A DNA stretch of 64,000 nucleotides from Nostoc sp. NIES-3756. Its GTDB lineage: Bacteria; Cyanobacteriota; Cyanobacteriia; Cyanobacteriales; Nostocaceae. Below are positions 1-9,311 of this stretch, piece after piece. Position 1 is the stretch's first letter; each line of letters starts with the position of its first letter. Below the pieces are notes generated by a model. The model had not been told where the DNA came from, did not search any database, and saw nothing but the letters and a program-made list of their open reading frames with translations. The DNA lies in the NCBI RefSeq assembly GCF_001548375.1, contig NZ_AP017295.1, positions 4,374,501 through 4,438,500 on the forward strand, written 5' to 3'. The translations under genes were made by a program, and so were the position numbers.

Positions 1-15
1 AACAAAACTATTCAG

Positions 16-588
16 TTAGCGTATCTGAGTTTCATACATTGCTTTAACTGTAGTTTTTGCTGTTACTGAGGGGAGTTGCAACCGGATATGAGTATAAGCA
101 GTTGCAGGGGCTGGTTGAGTTGCGACTTTCCCACCAGGAAGAGTAACTTTAATTGTGGGATTTTCGACAAAACTGCGTCCGCCATCAATGCTGTAGGTGA
201 TTTTGGCATCTTTATTGTTGATATTGGCAGACTTCAGCACATACACCATGCCTTTGGGGATGGGTTGATTAAGAGTGAGATTTTTAATGGGGCGATCGCT
301 TGTATTTTCCCCAGTCAAGGTATAACGTAATATATCCCCTGATTTAACCTGTGCTTGCCCTTTCAACGTTTGCCAATTTACTTGTTGTTTACCTTGCTGA
401 TCCTTCGTCAAAACTTGCTTTTCGGCTGCCAAACGCAACTGTAAAGCAGGCTGCTTTTGAGGACTTTGAGCAACTGCACTATGAGATGACCACCAACTAA
501 CTACCCCTGGTAAATGAGTAGTAAAGGAAACTGTTGTCAGCATTAGACTGGAACCTAACCCAGCAATCAACAAATCTTTCATCTTCAT
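16..588 (-). CDS. Secreted DUF11-like small protein
   Basis: This 190-residue protein starts with a positively charged stretch and a hydrophobic segment ending in SAVAQ, which looks like a signal peptide. The mature part is one beta-rich DUF11-like domain (key stretch YTLTGENTSDRPIKNLTLN, then IPKGMVYV). Such domains occur in surface or cell-wall proteins; no enzymatic motif is visible. I chose ATG 588 because it follows the stop codon of the upstream large surface protein by one base and gives a proper signal peptide; an upstream start at 639 would overlap that gene. It is the second gene of a two-gene operon with the DUF11 protein and is probably exported with it. The exact role is unknown. 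Confidence 0.8.
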   Translation of the reverse strand: MKMKDLLIAGLGSSLMLTTVSFTTHLPGVVSWWSSHSAVAQSPQKQPALQLRLAAEKQVLTKDQQGKQQVNWQTLKGQAQVKSGDILRYTLTGENTSDRPIKNLTLNQPIPKGMVYVLKSANINNKDAKITYSIDGGRSFVENPTIKVTLPGGKVATQPAPATAYTHIRLQLPSVTAKTTVKAMYETQIR

Positions 589-589
589 A

Positions 590-3187
590 TTAGTTAACCT
601 TGCGTTGGAAGATAAATGTTCCTGTTGTACCAGGAGCAACTGGGTTAGTGAGAGTATTTATATACTTGGTGACATCATTAGTCGCAGTAGCACTAGTACC
701 GCCACTTTGTTCACCACCAAGTAGATTAGTAGCAGGATCGCTACTGAAGTACTGAATTGTTCCTGCTCCCTGAGCCGAGCCAAGAACGTGACTGGTATCA
801 ATTATGCCGTTGGTGTTTGCGTTATCTTTTGCCCAGTTATTGGGTAATGCTGTGCCATCTTCAGTAATCACCACATTACCAGCATTTAAAATGACGTTGT
901 TTGAACCTGAAGGGGGTTGTGGTTCAGAAATATTTTTGTACTGAATTACGTACTCAATAATATTTCCAGGTGCGGGTTTCTTAGATGTTGTACTCAAAGT
1001 ACCATCTGTACCTTGAACTACTGGCCCAGATCCCTGTAAAATCCGTGACTGTTTGATCAGTTGTAAGAAGCCAGTATAGACGCGATCAATAGTGATGTTA
1101 TATGCTGCGTCATCAGCCAAACCGTTAGCATTGGTGTCAATGAAAGCTGTAACTGGTACAGGGAAACCACGTTCAAAACCAGGGTCGGTGGAAAGTGAAG
1201 TACCATCAGGTAAGTCAACGGTTACAGTGTAGTTAGCTGTACCGTTTGCTGCTACTCCATCAATTCGCACTGGGTTAGCAGCACTAGCACCACTACCACT
1301 TGTAAAGGTAAATTTCGTACCATCATATTCATAAGTGGCAGTAGTTGCACCATTGTTAGCAGATATAGTCACAACTGTACCGTTAGGCAAATCACCTGCA
1401 TTAGTCAGTGGTGTAGGTAATAAAGAGATATTGTCGGGTTGAGTACCACCATTTCTAACGGTGTTAGTGAAATTCACTACATTTGGATCAAATATTGAAC
1501 CTGGAGCAAGATTAGCAGGAACATTAGAAGACTTGTTGGTAAAGTCATCATTGTTGTTTGTTGGCCCTACTGCATCTGGTTGCCCATTTGGCCCATTCAG
1601 CACTGCGGCGATATTCAGCACAAAGACGTTGGCTTCACCACCTGGGTTTGCACCTGGGTTGTTAGTATCTCCAGTATTGTTCCCAGTAGTATCTGTTCCG
1701 GTGTTGTTTAGATCAGTTGGGTCAGTTTTTGGGTCAGTAATAAAACCATCAGGCACAATATCTGGTAACTTATCTGGCACACCATCCCCATTTTGGTCTG
1801 TTGTTGGTGGGGGTGTCATGTTACCCGGAGACCCATCAAAGTTACTGGGATTTGGATCACCCGACTCATCCAACACAGGAGCATTAGTCTCTGGCGTTCT
1901 CCCGAATACTTGAGCGATGTTGGCGATAGTTAGCGGTGCAGTCTGTCCAGTTTTAACTTTTAACTGAATAGTAAATTGAGTTAACTGTGCATCAGCAGCA
2001 GGGAGGTAAGTAGATGTATTGCCATCTATAGTAGCTTTCACAAAACCGATGCGGGTGACTGTAGATAAAGGAGTTGGTGCTGTCGTTGTCCAAGTAGCAG
2101 CATTAGCAGATGTGGTGACTGGAGTAGTAGAGTAAACGACAGTCCAACCAGTGGGAGCGGTTGGGGCTACTGATAATTCTGTGCCAAAAGGAATAGCATC
2201 AGAAACTAAGATATTTTTACCAGGGAGGCCAGGTATATCTATACCTGCTAGGGCTGAGGGAGTAATGCTTTTGCCTGTGTTATCTGTAGACCTAACTTGT
2301 AAACTCAAGTTGTAATTGATGGTATCACCTACAATGTCGTTGAGCGGATTGACATTGTTATAAATGCCACGAGTTTTGAGGATGGTAGCCAAAGAATAAA
2401 ACTTCGGTTGAACAGTTATGGAGGCTGATGCACTGCCTTCTACTACACCGTTAGCGGGTAAACCGACAACTTCTCCTGGTACGGGACTAGGATCAGGGTT
2501 ATCTGAAGTGTAAACATCCAGGGTGTCATTAATTTCTCCTCCAACCCGTGGGACGTTTGAGGCTGTATTTGGCGGAGTAGTTTGACCCAAAGTTACTGAA
2601 ATGTTATCACCAGCTACTGCATTAGCATTTACTGTTACTCGCACTCGCACAGGAACAGTGCCATTTACTGGTACAGAATTGTCTGTAATTACTCCACCAT
2701 TGGGAACTGGTTTCCAAGCATTAGCAATATTATCAAAATACTCCAAGCTACCATTAACTACTGTTCCCCCTGAGACAGTGACTGCACCAGGGATACGGAA
2801 TTTAGTGGGGTCGTTACCTATGTTGGTGATAGTGAAGTTGTATTCTAGAGTGTCACCAACTTGAACTGTACCATTGAGGGTAAGGTCGTTAACAGTGCCA
2901 GCTTGTACTAAGATCCCAGCTACTTCTGCTACGGTGACAGTTACTTTGTTAGAAGTAGTACTTATTCTTCTAGGATCATTAGGATTATTAGGATCAGGCG
3001 GATTATTAGGATCTTCGTAAGTAGCAGTGGCTTGGTTGTCGATAGATGTACCAGCTGCTGTGGGTGGGGTTTGAGCCAAAGCTGGAATAGTAGATAGGAA
3101 AATACCGTTAGATAAAAATGTTGCTGTTAGTAAGGCACGGTAAAGTTTAGGCTTTTTAGCCTTGGTAATTTTATGACGAGATTTCAT
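590..3187 (-). CDS. Large secreted DUF11-repeat surface protein
   Basis: About 865 residues with an N-terminal signal peptide (KPKLYRALLTATFLSNG, cleavage likely after ALA before QTPP). The rest is low in Cys and rich in Thr, Asn, Pro and Gly, with several conserved-repeat (DUF11/TIGR01451-like) modules of the type DTLEYNFTITNIGNDPTKF and NIIEYVIQYKNIS. A middle stretch (about residues 440-520) is rich in Asp, Asn and Pro (DQNGDGVPDKLPD) and resembles calcium-binding thrombospondin type-3 loops. This fits an exported outer-envelope or sheath protein. ATG 3187 was preferred over 3247 because it places the charged n-region directly before the hydrophobic core. It leads the operon containing the smaller DUF11 protein. 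No anchor such as an LPXTG motif is seen. The function is inferred from domain type only. Confidence 0.82.
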   Translation of the reverse strand: MKSRHKITKAKKPKLYRALLTATFLSNGIFLSTIPALAQTPPTAAGTSIDNQATATYEDPNNPPDPNNPNDPRRISTTSNKVTVTVAEVAGILVQAGTVNDLTLNGTVQVGDTLEYNFTITNIGNDPTKFRIPGAVTVSGGTVVNGSLEYFDNIANAWKPVPNGGVITDNSVPVNGTVPVRVRVTVNANAVAGDNISVTLGQTTPPNTASNVPRVGGEINDTLDVYTSDNPDPSPVPGEVVGLPANGVVEGSASASITVQPKFYSLATILKTRGIYNNVNPLNDIVGDTINYNLSLQVRSTDNTGKSITPSALAGIDIPGLPGKNILVSDAIPFGTELSVAPTAPTGWTVVYSTTPVTTSANAATWTTTAPTPLSTVTRIGFVKATIDGNTSTYLPAADAQLTQFTIQLKVKTGQTAPLTIANIAQVFGRTPETNAPVLDESGDPNPSNFDGSPGNMTPPPTTDQNGDGVPDKLPDIVPDGFITDPKTDPTDLNNTGTDTTGNNTGDTNNPGANPGGEANVFVLNIAAVLNGPNGQPDAVGPTNNNDDFTNKSSNVPANLAPGSIFDPNVVNFTNTVRNGGTQPDNISLLPTPLTNAGDLPNGTVVTISANNGATTATYEYDGTKFTFTSGSGASAANPVRIDGVAANGTANYTVTVDLPDGTSLSTDPGFERGFPVPVTAFIDTNANGLADDAAYNITIDRVYTGFLQLIKQSRILQGSGPVVQGTDGTLSTTSKKPAPGNIIEYVIQYKNISEPQPPSGSNNVILNAGNVVITEDGTALPNNWAKDNANTNGIIDTSHVLGSAQGAGTIQYFSSDPATNLLGGEQSGGTSATATNDVTKYINTLTNPVAPGTTGTFIFQRKVN

Positions 3188-3861
3188 TTGGTGTAGTTGC
3201 TTAATAGGTACAGGGTGGTAAATTTCAGCAGAACAAATGCAATACACCCCTAAGTTTTTCGACTCTTATGTTGCACCTAATGATTAAAATCCTGGCGACA
3301 GGAATATTCATCCTTCAGATTCTGAGTTAGCTTGGTGTATTTAACCGAAACTTTCAGTCGTCCAGTCACATAAAAGATAAAATACACTTAAATTTTTAAT
3401 CGCTAAGTAGTATCTTATTATACTAAAATAATTAGAGCAAAAGACTTAGAACTTTGGGAATACCGATTTGATTCAAATGGGGTGATATAGCCTGTTATAG
3501 ATCAAACATATGTATTTTCAAGGATTTAATGGGTTATTTGTGATAGAGCGATCGCTTACTAATAGCAAACTTAATTCAACTGCATCAATAAGAAAAGGGT
3601 TAAAATACTAGTATTAAAATTACCTATAAAAATATTATCTAGAATATTTGCTTAAGTATATTTTCGATTAATTTGTCTTATTTGTATGAGAAATTCAATT
3701 TTATATAGTTAATTTCCACAGGTTAATTCAAAAGCAAAACTGGAAATTCCACTCTCTACTTAAACTTAAACCCGATAATTTTTGTCGGGTATGTTTGACT
3801 AGTATTTTTACCCGTGTTACTATCAAACGCAGTTGACGGACAAACAGGGAAAGCTAGTGTT
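3188..3861. other. Intergenic region before threonine synthase
   Basis: AT-rich spacer between two divergent genes. It must hold the promoters of the surface-protein operon (minus) and of threonine synthase (plus). A small inverted repeat (ACCCGA at 3770-3775, TCGGGT at 3785-3790) lies about 72 bases before the threonine synthase start and could be an attenuator or weak terminator. Nothing else is recognised. Confidence 0.4.
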
Positions 3862-5169
3862 ATGACTCAGGCAATATCCAAACTCACCCAAGCAAGCAAT
3901 GCCACATTATTAAAATCTTTGCAGTGTAAAGAGTGTGGCGCAGAATATGAACTTAAAGCCAGCCATGTGTGTGAGTTTTGCTTTGGGCCTTTGGAAGTCA
4001 AGTATGACTACGATGCTTTGCGTCAATCTGTTAGCCGTGAAAAAATTCAAGCTGGCCCCAACTCAATCTGGCGCTACCGTGCCTTCCTGCCCGTCGCAAC
4101 TGACAATGTAATTGATGTGGGAACAGGTATGACTCCCCTGGTACGTTCCCATCGTCTCGCCCGTCGCCTGGGTCTAAACAAGCTTTACATTAAAAATGAT
4201 GCGGTGAATATGCCCACCCTCAGCTTTAAGGATCGGGTGGTGTCCGTCGCCCTTTCTCGAGCTAGGGAGTTGGGATTCACTACAGTTTCTTGCGCTAGCA
4301 CAGGTAACTTAGCTAATTCTACAGCTGCGATCGCCGCTCACGCCGGTTTAGATTGTTGCGTATTCATCCCCTCAGATTTGGAAGCCGGGAAAATATTAGG
4401 CAGCTTAATCTACAGTCCTACCCTCATGGCTGTAAAAGGCAACTACGACCAAGTAAACCGCCTGTGTTCGGAAGTAGCTAATACACATGGTTGGGGTTTT
4501 GTCAATATTAACTTGCGTCCTTACTACTCAGAAGGTTCCAAAACCTTGGGTTATGAAGTTGCCGAACAACTAGGTTGGGAACTACCAGATCATATAGTTG
4601 CACCTTTGGCTTCCGGTTCACTGTTCACCAAGATATATAAAGGCTTCCAAGAGTTTGTGGAAGTTGGTTTAGTGGAAGGGAAGTCAGTCCGCTTCAGTGG
4701 CGCACAAGCTGAAGGCTGTTCTCCCATCGCCGAAGCATTTAAGGAAGACAGAGACTTCATTAAACCAGTTAAACCCAATACAATTGCTAAATCAATTGCG
4801 ATCGGCAACCCAGCAGATGGTGTTTATGCTGTTGAAATTGCCAAGAAAACAGGCGGTAATATTGAATCAGTAACTGATGCAGAAATTATCGAAGGCATCA
4901 AGCTACTTGCAGAAACAGAGGGCATCTTCACCGAAACAGCTGGTGGTACAACCGTCGCTGTACTGAAAAAATTGGTAGAAGCTGGCAAGATAGATCCAGA
5001 TGAAACCACCGTAGTTTACATCACTGGCAACGGTTTGAAAACCCAAGAAGCAGTACAAGGCTATATTGGCGAACCTTTGACAATTGATGCCAAACTCGAT
5101 AGTTTCGAGCGTGCATTAGAACGCTCTCGAACCCTTGATCGCCTAGAATGGCAACAAGTCCTAGTTTAG
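3862..5169 (+). CDS. thrC: Threonine synthase
   Basis: A PLP-dependent enzyme that converts O-phosphohomoserine to threonine in the aspartate pathway. The 435-residue protein has an N-terminal zinc-ribbon-like motif with Cys 22, 25, 37 and 40 (CKECG and CEFC), then the fold-II PLP domain with the Schiff-base lysine at about K123 in LSFKDRVVS, and a glycine-rich phosphate-binding stretch (SCASTGNLANS). ATG 3862 matches the usual N-terminus; the ORF could extend to 3814. The stop codon TAG is the first triplet of a TAGTCAT repeat tract. A MoaD/ThiS-like gene follows 167 bases downstream and a threonine-aldolase-like gene after that. A paralogue role in sulfur transfer is possible because of the neighbour, but threonine synthase is the best call. 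Confidence 0.92.
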   Translation: MTQAISKLTQASNATLLKSLQCKECGAEYELKASHVCEFCFGPLEVKYDYDALRQSVSREKIQAGPNSIWRYRAFLPVATDNVIDVGTGMTPLVRSHRLARRLGLNKLYIKNDAVNMPTLSFKDRVVSVALSRARELGFTTVSCASTGNLANSTAAIAAHAGLDCCVFIPSDLEAGKILGSLIYSPTLMAVKGNYDQVNRLCSEVANTHGWGFVNINLRPYYSEGSKTLGYEVAEQLGWELPDHIVAPLASGSLFTKIYKGFQEFVEVGLVEGKSVRFSGAQAEGCSPIAEAFKEDRDFIKPVKPNTIAKSIAIGNPADGVYAVEIAKKTGGNIESVTDAEIIEGIKLLAETEGIFTETAGGTTVAVLKKLVEAGKIDPDETTVVYITGNGLKTQEAVQGYIGEPLTIDAKLDSFERALERSRTLDRLEWQQVLV

Positions 5170-5290
5170 TCATTAGTCATTGGTCATTGGTGAGTCCAGT
5201 CCTGTAGGCGGGTTTCCCGCCGTAGGGAACTGGCGTTCGCCCTTGGCGTGCCGAAGGCATACCCGAAGGGTCATTATTAATCGACCAGTG
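5166..5290. repeat. Heptamer repeats plus palindromic GC element
   Basis: Begins with TAGTCAT-type heptamers in the threonine synthase stop codon. It is followed at about 5204-5272 by a GC-rich element of nested palindromes (GGCGGG TTT CCCGCC at 5207-5221, ACCCGAAGGGT at 5261-5271) and ends in tandem TGACAACTGACAAC units. Related GC-rich pieces recur near 12.15 kb and 63.79 kb. These are dispersed repeats of the kind common in Nostoc genomes. Confidence 0.7.
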
Positions 5291-5336
5291 ACAACTGACA
5301 ACTGACAACCGACCACTGACAAATAATTAATTAACT

Positions 5337-5612
5337 ATGGCCGTAAAAGTTTTAGTTCCAACTGCTCTGCAAAATTTCACAAACAATCAAGCTGCTTTAG
5401 AATCTAGTGGTAACAATATTGCCGAACTTCTAGATTCTCTAGAGAAAACCTTTCCTGGTATTAAAGCACGGTTGTGCGATGATAAAGGACAGCCACGACG
5501 CTTTTTGAATTTGTACGTTAATAGCGAAGATATCCGCTTTTTAGACGGGACAAAGACACCTTTAAAAGATGGTGATGAAGTAAGTATTGTCCCTGCGGTT
5601 GCGGGTGGTTGA
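5337..5612 (+). CDS. MoaD/ThiS-family sulfur carrier protein
   Basis: A 91-residue ubiquitin-like protein ending in the diglycine tail AVAGG, which is adenylated and thiocarboxylated in this family to carry sulfur. The core pattern is typical: [18 protein letters not shown] at the start, then [17 protein letters not shown] and [14 protein letters not shown] at the end. Members serve molybdopterin, thiamine or amino-acid biosynthesis (CysO type). No moaE, thiS-pathway or JAMM-protease gene is nearby; the upstream neighbour is threonine synthase, also a PLP enzyme. That context resembles CysO with CysM more than molybdopterin synthase, but the partner cannot be proved from sequence alone. Confidence 0.85.
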   Translation: MAVKVLVPTALQNFTNNQAALESSGNNIAELLDSLEKTFPGIKARLCDDKGQPRRFLNLYVNSEDIRFLDGTKTPLKDGDEVSIVPAVAGG

Positions 5613-5860
5613 TACCGCGAAGTTATCAAGCTCTTTCTTACTTTTTCCCCTAAATTATGGGGAGAAAGTTATAACTATACAATTAGTATATAGATTTACA
5701 TATTAAAATTATTTTCTTATCGTAAAACTTACAGACAATAAATAGACGCTGCTACTCTCTCTGTTTTCTTTGTGTCTCTGTGGTTTAATTGATTATTAAC
5801 TACAGAGGCATGGAGTCACAGAGAGTATATTTTTATATTGGCAAGAATTTTAGAAATAAA

Positions 5861-6907
5861 ATGATAAATAATAACTTAGAACAGTTTGCCAGTGATAATT
5901 ACTCCGGCATTTGTCCAGAAGCGATGGACTACATGATTAAAGCTAATCAAGGTAGTGCGCCAGCTTATGGAAATGATGAATGGACGCAAAAAGCCGCAGA
6001 TTATTTTCGAGAGTTATTTGAAATTGATTGTGAGGTATTTTTCACCTTCAACGGTACAGCAGCTAATTCGTTATCTCTAGCTGCACTTTGTCAGTCATAT
6101 CACAGCGTTATCTGTCATGAAACAGCACATATAGAAACTGATGAATGTGGCGCACCAGAGTTTGCTTCTAATGGTTCTAAGCTATTACTGGCGAAGGGAG
6201 AAAACGGTAAGTTAACACCTGAAGCTATAGAATCTGTGATTACTAAAAGGGCTGATATTCATTACCCTAAACCAAAGGTTATTAGTATTACTCAAGCAAC
6301 GGAATTAGGAACTTTATATTCTATAGAAGAACTTTTAGATATTAAAGAAATTGCCCAAAAATATAAATTAAAAATTCACATGGACGGCGCACGTTTTGCT
6401 AATGCAGTTGCAGCCATGAATAAAACTCCGGCAGAAATTAGCTGGAAAAGTGGTGTAGATGTGTTGTGTTTCTGTGGTACTAAAAATGGGATGGCATTAG
6501 GGGAAGCAATTATTTTCTTTAATAAAGCTTTAGCAGAAGATTTTGATTATCGTTGCAAACAAGCTGGACAATTAGCATCGAAAATGCGCTTCATTTCTGC
6601 GCCGTGGTTGGGTTTGTTAGAAACTGGTGCATGGTTAAATAATGCCCGTCATGCTAATCAATGTGCTGCCTATTTGGAAAATGAATTGTTAAGTATAGAT
6701 GGCGTGGAAATTATGTTTCCTCGTGAAGCTAATGCGGTTTTTGTGAAATTACCGGAGCAAGTGATTCAATATTTAAAAGATAAAAGTTGGCAGTTCTATA
6801 CTTTTATTGGGGTGGGTGGTGTACGTTTTATGTGTTCTTGGCACACTACTAAAGAGAGAATTGATCAACTAGTTGCGGATGTTAAGACAGGTTTTTCTAG
6901 ATGCTAG
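5861..6907 (+). CDS. Low-specificity threonine aldolase-like PLP enzyme
   Basis: A 348-residue fold-I PLP enzyme of the beta-eliminating lyase/threonine aldolase family, which splits L-threonine or L-allo-threonine into glycine and acetaldehyde. It shows the N-terminal SDNYSG motif, the PLP-binding AspXXArg (HMDGARFANA, D175 and R178) and the Schiff-base lysine K208 in FCGTKNGMALGEA. ATG 5861 starts MINNNLEQFASDN as in family members; the longer reading from 5789 adds an unrelated leader. It lies 248 bases after the MoaD-like gene on the same strand, so a threonine-related cluster is plausible though an operon is not certain. Confidence 0.85.
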   Translation: MINNNLEQFASDNYSGICPEAMDYMIKANQGSAPAYGNDEWTQKAADYFRELFEIDCEVFFTFNGTAANSLSLAALCQSYHSVICHETAHIETDECGAPEFASNGSKLLLAKGENGKLTPEAIESVITKRADIHYPKPKVISITQATELGTLYSIEELLDIKEIAQKYKLKIHMDGARFANAVAAMNKTPAEISWKSGVDVLCFCGTKNGMALGEAIIFFNKALAEDFDYRCKQAGQLASKMRFISAPWLGLLETGAWLNNARHANQCAAYLENELLSIDGVEIMFPREANAVFVKLPEQVIQYLKDKSWQFYTFIGVGGVRFMCSWHTTKERIDQLVADVKTGFSRC

Positions 6908-7100
6908 AGGCTATAGTGTTTTCATGCAGGTGAAGGTGCTGTGTAGCGATGTCTAAGACGGGCTACGTCTACACCACTTACACTATCATACAAACCCGAC
7001 AACAAGTAACTTCAAGTCTGTTCCGTGTAACCTGTTCCCTATTCCCTGTTATAGAGTTATGCTAATTTTTATTAAGATTTAAGAATTAGGCGAGAACACA

Positions 7101-7571
7101 ATGAGTCTGGAAATGTCTGCCCCGGTTAAGTATTGGTTAAATTTCTTTCACCCTTTGATTATGTGGGTGTTATTAGCACTTTCACTCTATGCAGCTTATC
7201 TAGGGCTACAGGTACAGCGTACCAGAAATGCGCAAGGCGAAGAAAAGAAAGAATTGATCAAAGGTAGATATAACGTCAGACACTACCAAATAGGCTCGAT
7301 ACTTTTAGCTTTGATGGTAACAGGTGCAATTGGTGGGATGGCTGTTACATACATTAATAACGGCAAATTGTTTGTGGGGCCGCATCTCCTAGCCGGACTG
7401 GGTATGACAGGTTTAATTGCGTTTTCTGCTGCTTTATCTCCCTATATGCAGAAAGGGGCAAATTGGGCGCGGGTAAGTCATATTTTAATTAATTTCGTGA
7501 TTTTAGGACTCTTTACTTGGCAGGCTATCACTGGCGTGCAAATTGTCCAAAGAATACTTTCTCAGGCTTAG
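7101..7571 (+). CDS. DUF4079 membrane protein
   Basis: A 156-residue integral membrane protein matching the cyanobacterial/plastid DUF4079 family: an N-terminal helix (FFHPLIMWVLLALSLYAAYLG), a charged loop (RNAQGEEKKELIKGRYNVRHYQIG) and three further hydrophobic segments. Conserved histidines (FFHP, RHYQ, GPHLL, SHILIN) might bind haem or metal, but this is inference. A purine-rich stretch (AGGCGAGAA) precedes the ATG. The TAG stop is the first triplet of a TAGTCAT heptamer tract. The biological role is unknown; a photosynthetic-membrane location is likely from family distribution. Confidence 0.8.
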   Translation: MSLEMSAPVKYWLNFFHPLIMWVLLALSLYAAYLGLQVQRTRNAQGEEKKELIKGRYNVRHYQIGSILLALMVTGAIGGMAVTYINNGKLFVGPHLLAGLGMTGLIAFSAALSPYMQKGANWARVSHILINFVILGLFTWQAITGVQIVQRILSQA

Positions 7572-7660
7572 TCATTAGTCATTAGTCCATAGTCCATAGT
7601 CCATAGTCATTAGTGTAAATACTTTACCTTTGACTGTTGACTATTGACCGTTGACTATTG
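7569..7660. repeat. TAGTCAT/TTGACTA heptamer tract between convergent genes
   Basis: Short tandem repeats (TCATTAG, TCCATAG, then TTGACTATTGACCG) fill the gap between DUF4079 and DUF1997. The stop codons of both genes lie inside the tract, and the last three codons of DUF1997 (Val-Ser-Gln) are also made from it. Confidence 0.75.
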
Positions 7661-8293
7661 ACTAACGCCGAAGGTTTTGTGGAAGTCTTCTTGGACTTTG
7701 CGTGTAAGACGGCGGGATACTTGGCGCACAATTTGATTGAGGAGGCGATCGCCTGTAGACTGAATTAAAGATTTAGGCAAACGCTGAATAAATCGGGGAA
7801 AATGCAGACAAACTGTTAAATCTAGTTCCCATTCGACTTTTGTAACGATGGTTTCGGCGAAATCTTCTTTTAACTGAAGGGCTGCATGATAATCTACATC
7901 ATACCCTGGCGCTTGATAGTCGGGAATGGGGATGGTGCGGATACGATAGACTCCCTCGTCTGGGGGTAAAAGTTCTAAACCAATCTTGGGTTCTACCTCA
8001 TAACCAAAAGCGCCAAATCGACCAATGGTTAAAGCATAACCATTTTCGCCCAAGGAATGCACCTTCATCGGTTCAGCACAGCGTGTAAACCAACCAGCAT
8101 GACCATTCAGATACTCAGCCACTGTTGCTGCTGGGGCGTACATTTCCATAGAGTCGCCATAGCGACCATAAAATTTTGTTAATGTACCAATTAATGGTGT
8201 GTCTGTGTTCTCAGTTTCTGGGGAATTAGGAACGACAGGCACAGTTTTTTCTACTATATCCAGAGATTGATATTCGCCGTTTGTCGAAAGCAT
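7655..8293 (-). CDS. DUF1997 family protein
   Basis: A 212-residue soluble protein of the cyanobacterial/plant DUF1997 family. Recognisable stretches are YGDSMEMYAPAATVAEYLNG, HAGWFTRCAEPMKV, IGRFGAFGYEVEPKIGLEL and VCLHFPRFIQRLPKSL. No catalytic motif or signal peptide is seen; the fold may be START/polyketide-cyclase-like, which is inference. ATG 8293 follows a strong purine stretch (AGAGGGGAA) at suitable distance; a TTG lies one codon upstream. Its 3' end is built from a TCAATAG-type repeat. Function unknown. Confidence 0.8.
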   Translation of the reverse strand: MLSTNGEYQSLDIVEKTVPVVPNSPETENTDTPLIGTLTKFYGRYGDSMEMYAPAATVAEYLNGHAGWFTRCAEPMKVHSLGENGYALTIGRFGAFGYEVEPKIGLELLPPDEGVYRIRTIPIPDYQAPGYDVDYHAALQLKEDFAETIVTKVEWELDLTVCLHFPRFIQRLPKSLIQSTGDRLLNQIVRQVSRRLTRKVQEDFHKTFGVSQ

Positions 8294-8471
8294 CAATGCG
8301 TTCCCCTCTAGTTTGGCGTTTGTCTATTATTAAATGATTCCCAGGCTGTGTGGGTGATTTAGCACTAATCTCTTATTTTGACCGAAATCTTATAAATCTG
8401 TCATAAACTTCATGGAATCACTACAATATACTGAGCAGCCATATATTTAAAGATCCAGGATAGCGTGAATC

Positions 8472-9128
8472 ATGAAAGCATTTGTAGCTGGGGCAACAGG
8501 TGAAACAGGTCGCCGTATTGTGCAAGAGTTGATAGCGCGGAATATTCCTGTACGTGCTTTAGTTAGAGATGAGCAAAAAGCTAGAGCTATATTACCTCCT
8601 GAAGCAGAGCTAGTTGTAGGTGACGTATTAGCTCCAGCCACTCTTACGGCTGCTTTGGGAGATAGTACAGTGGTATTGTGTGCGACTGGCGCAAAACCAA
8701 GCTTTGACCTGACAGACCCTTATAAAGTAGATTTTGAAGGCACTAAGAATTTAGTAGATGTGGCAAAAGCTAAAGGAATTGAGAATTTTGTTTTAGTAAC
8801 TTCCTTGTGCGTCTCCCAATTTTTCCATCCGTTGAACTTGTTTTGGTTAATTCTGGTGTGGAAAAAACAAGCGGAAGAGTATTTACAAAAAAGTGGTCTT
8901 ACTTATACGATAGTCCGTCCTGGTGGCTTAAAGAATGAGGATAACTCAGATGCGATCGTTATGCAAAGTGCTGATACCTTATTTGACGGTAGCATTCCTC
9001 GGCAAAAAGTAGCTCAGGTGTCTGTAGAAGCTTTGTTTGAACCAAGCGCACGCAATAAAGTAGTTGAGATTGTTGCTAAACCAGAGGCTAGTGCTAAAAG
9101 TTTTAGTGAGTTATTTCAGCAGTGTTAA
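8472..9128 (+). CDS. NAD(P)-binding atypical short-chain dehydrogenase
   Basis: A 218-residue NmrA/Ycf39-like atypical SDR. The N-terminus holds the nucleotide-binding loop GATGETGRR, followed by the acidic strand LVVGDVLAP and the VLVTSLCVS segment; the usual YxxxK is only partly kept (VWKKQAEEYLQKSGLTYTIVRPGGL). The last motif, TIVRPGGL, is typical of cyanobacterial and chloroplast relatives of the Tic62 N-domain. It is probably a redox-dependent binding protein or reductase in the cytosol or at the thylakoid surface. It is a single gene, divergent from DUF1997; no operon. Confidence 0.83.
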   Translation: MKAFVAGATGETGRRIVQELIARNIPVRALVRDEQKARAILPPEAELVVGDVLAPATLTAALGDSTVVLCATGAKPSFDLTDPYKVDFEGTKNLVDVAKAKGIENFVLVTSLCVSQFFHPLNLFWLILVWKKQAEEYLQKSGLTYTIVRPGGLKNEDNSDAIVMQSADTLFDGSIPRQKVAQVSVEALFEPSARNKVVEIVAKPEASAKSFSELFQQC

Positions 9129-9311
9129 GTTATGGGTAATTGGTTGGTAATTGGTCATTAGTCAACAGCCAACTGAACATTTACCGGAATAGTTGCGTCT
9201 ATTGTTGTTGTTAGATTAGAGAGCGAATTTGCAAGGGGTGAGAATCTGAAAGGTTTTGAACTCAAGGGCGCAGAAAAACTAATTGGCCCTATAGCCGCAC
9301 TTCTCGGCTTT

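Noticed and set aside
3770..3790. Hairpin before threonine synthase as a threonine-sensing attenuator or T-box
   Set aside because: Only a 6-base stem is present, without T-box core motifs or a leader peptide with Thr codons, so it is noted only in the intergenic entry.
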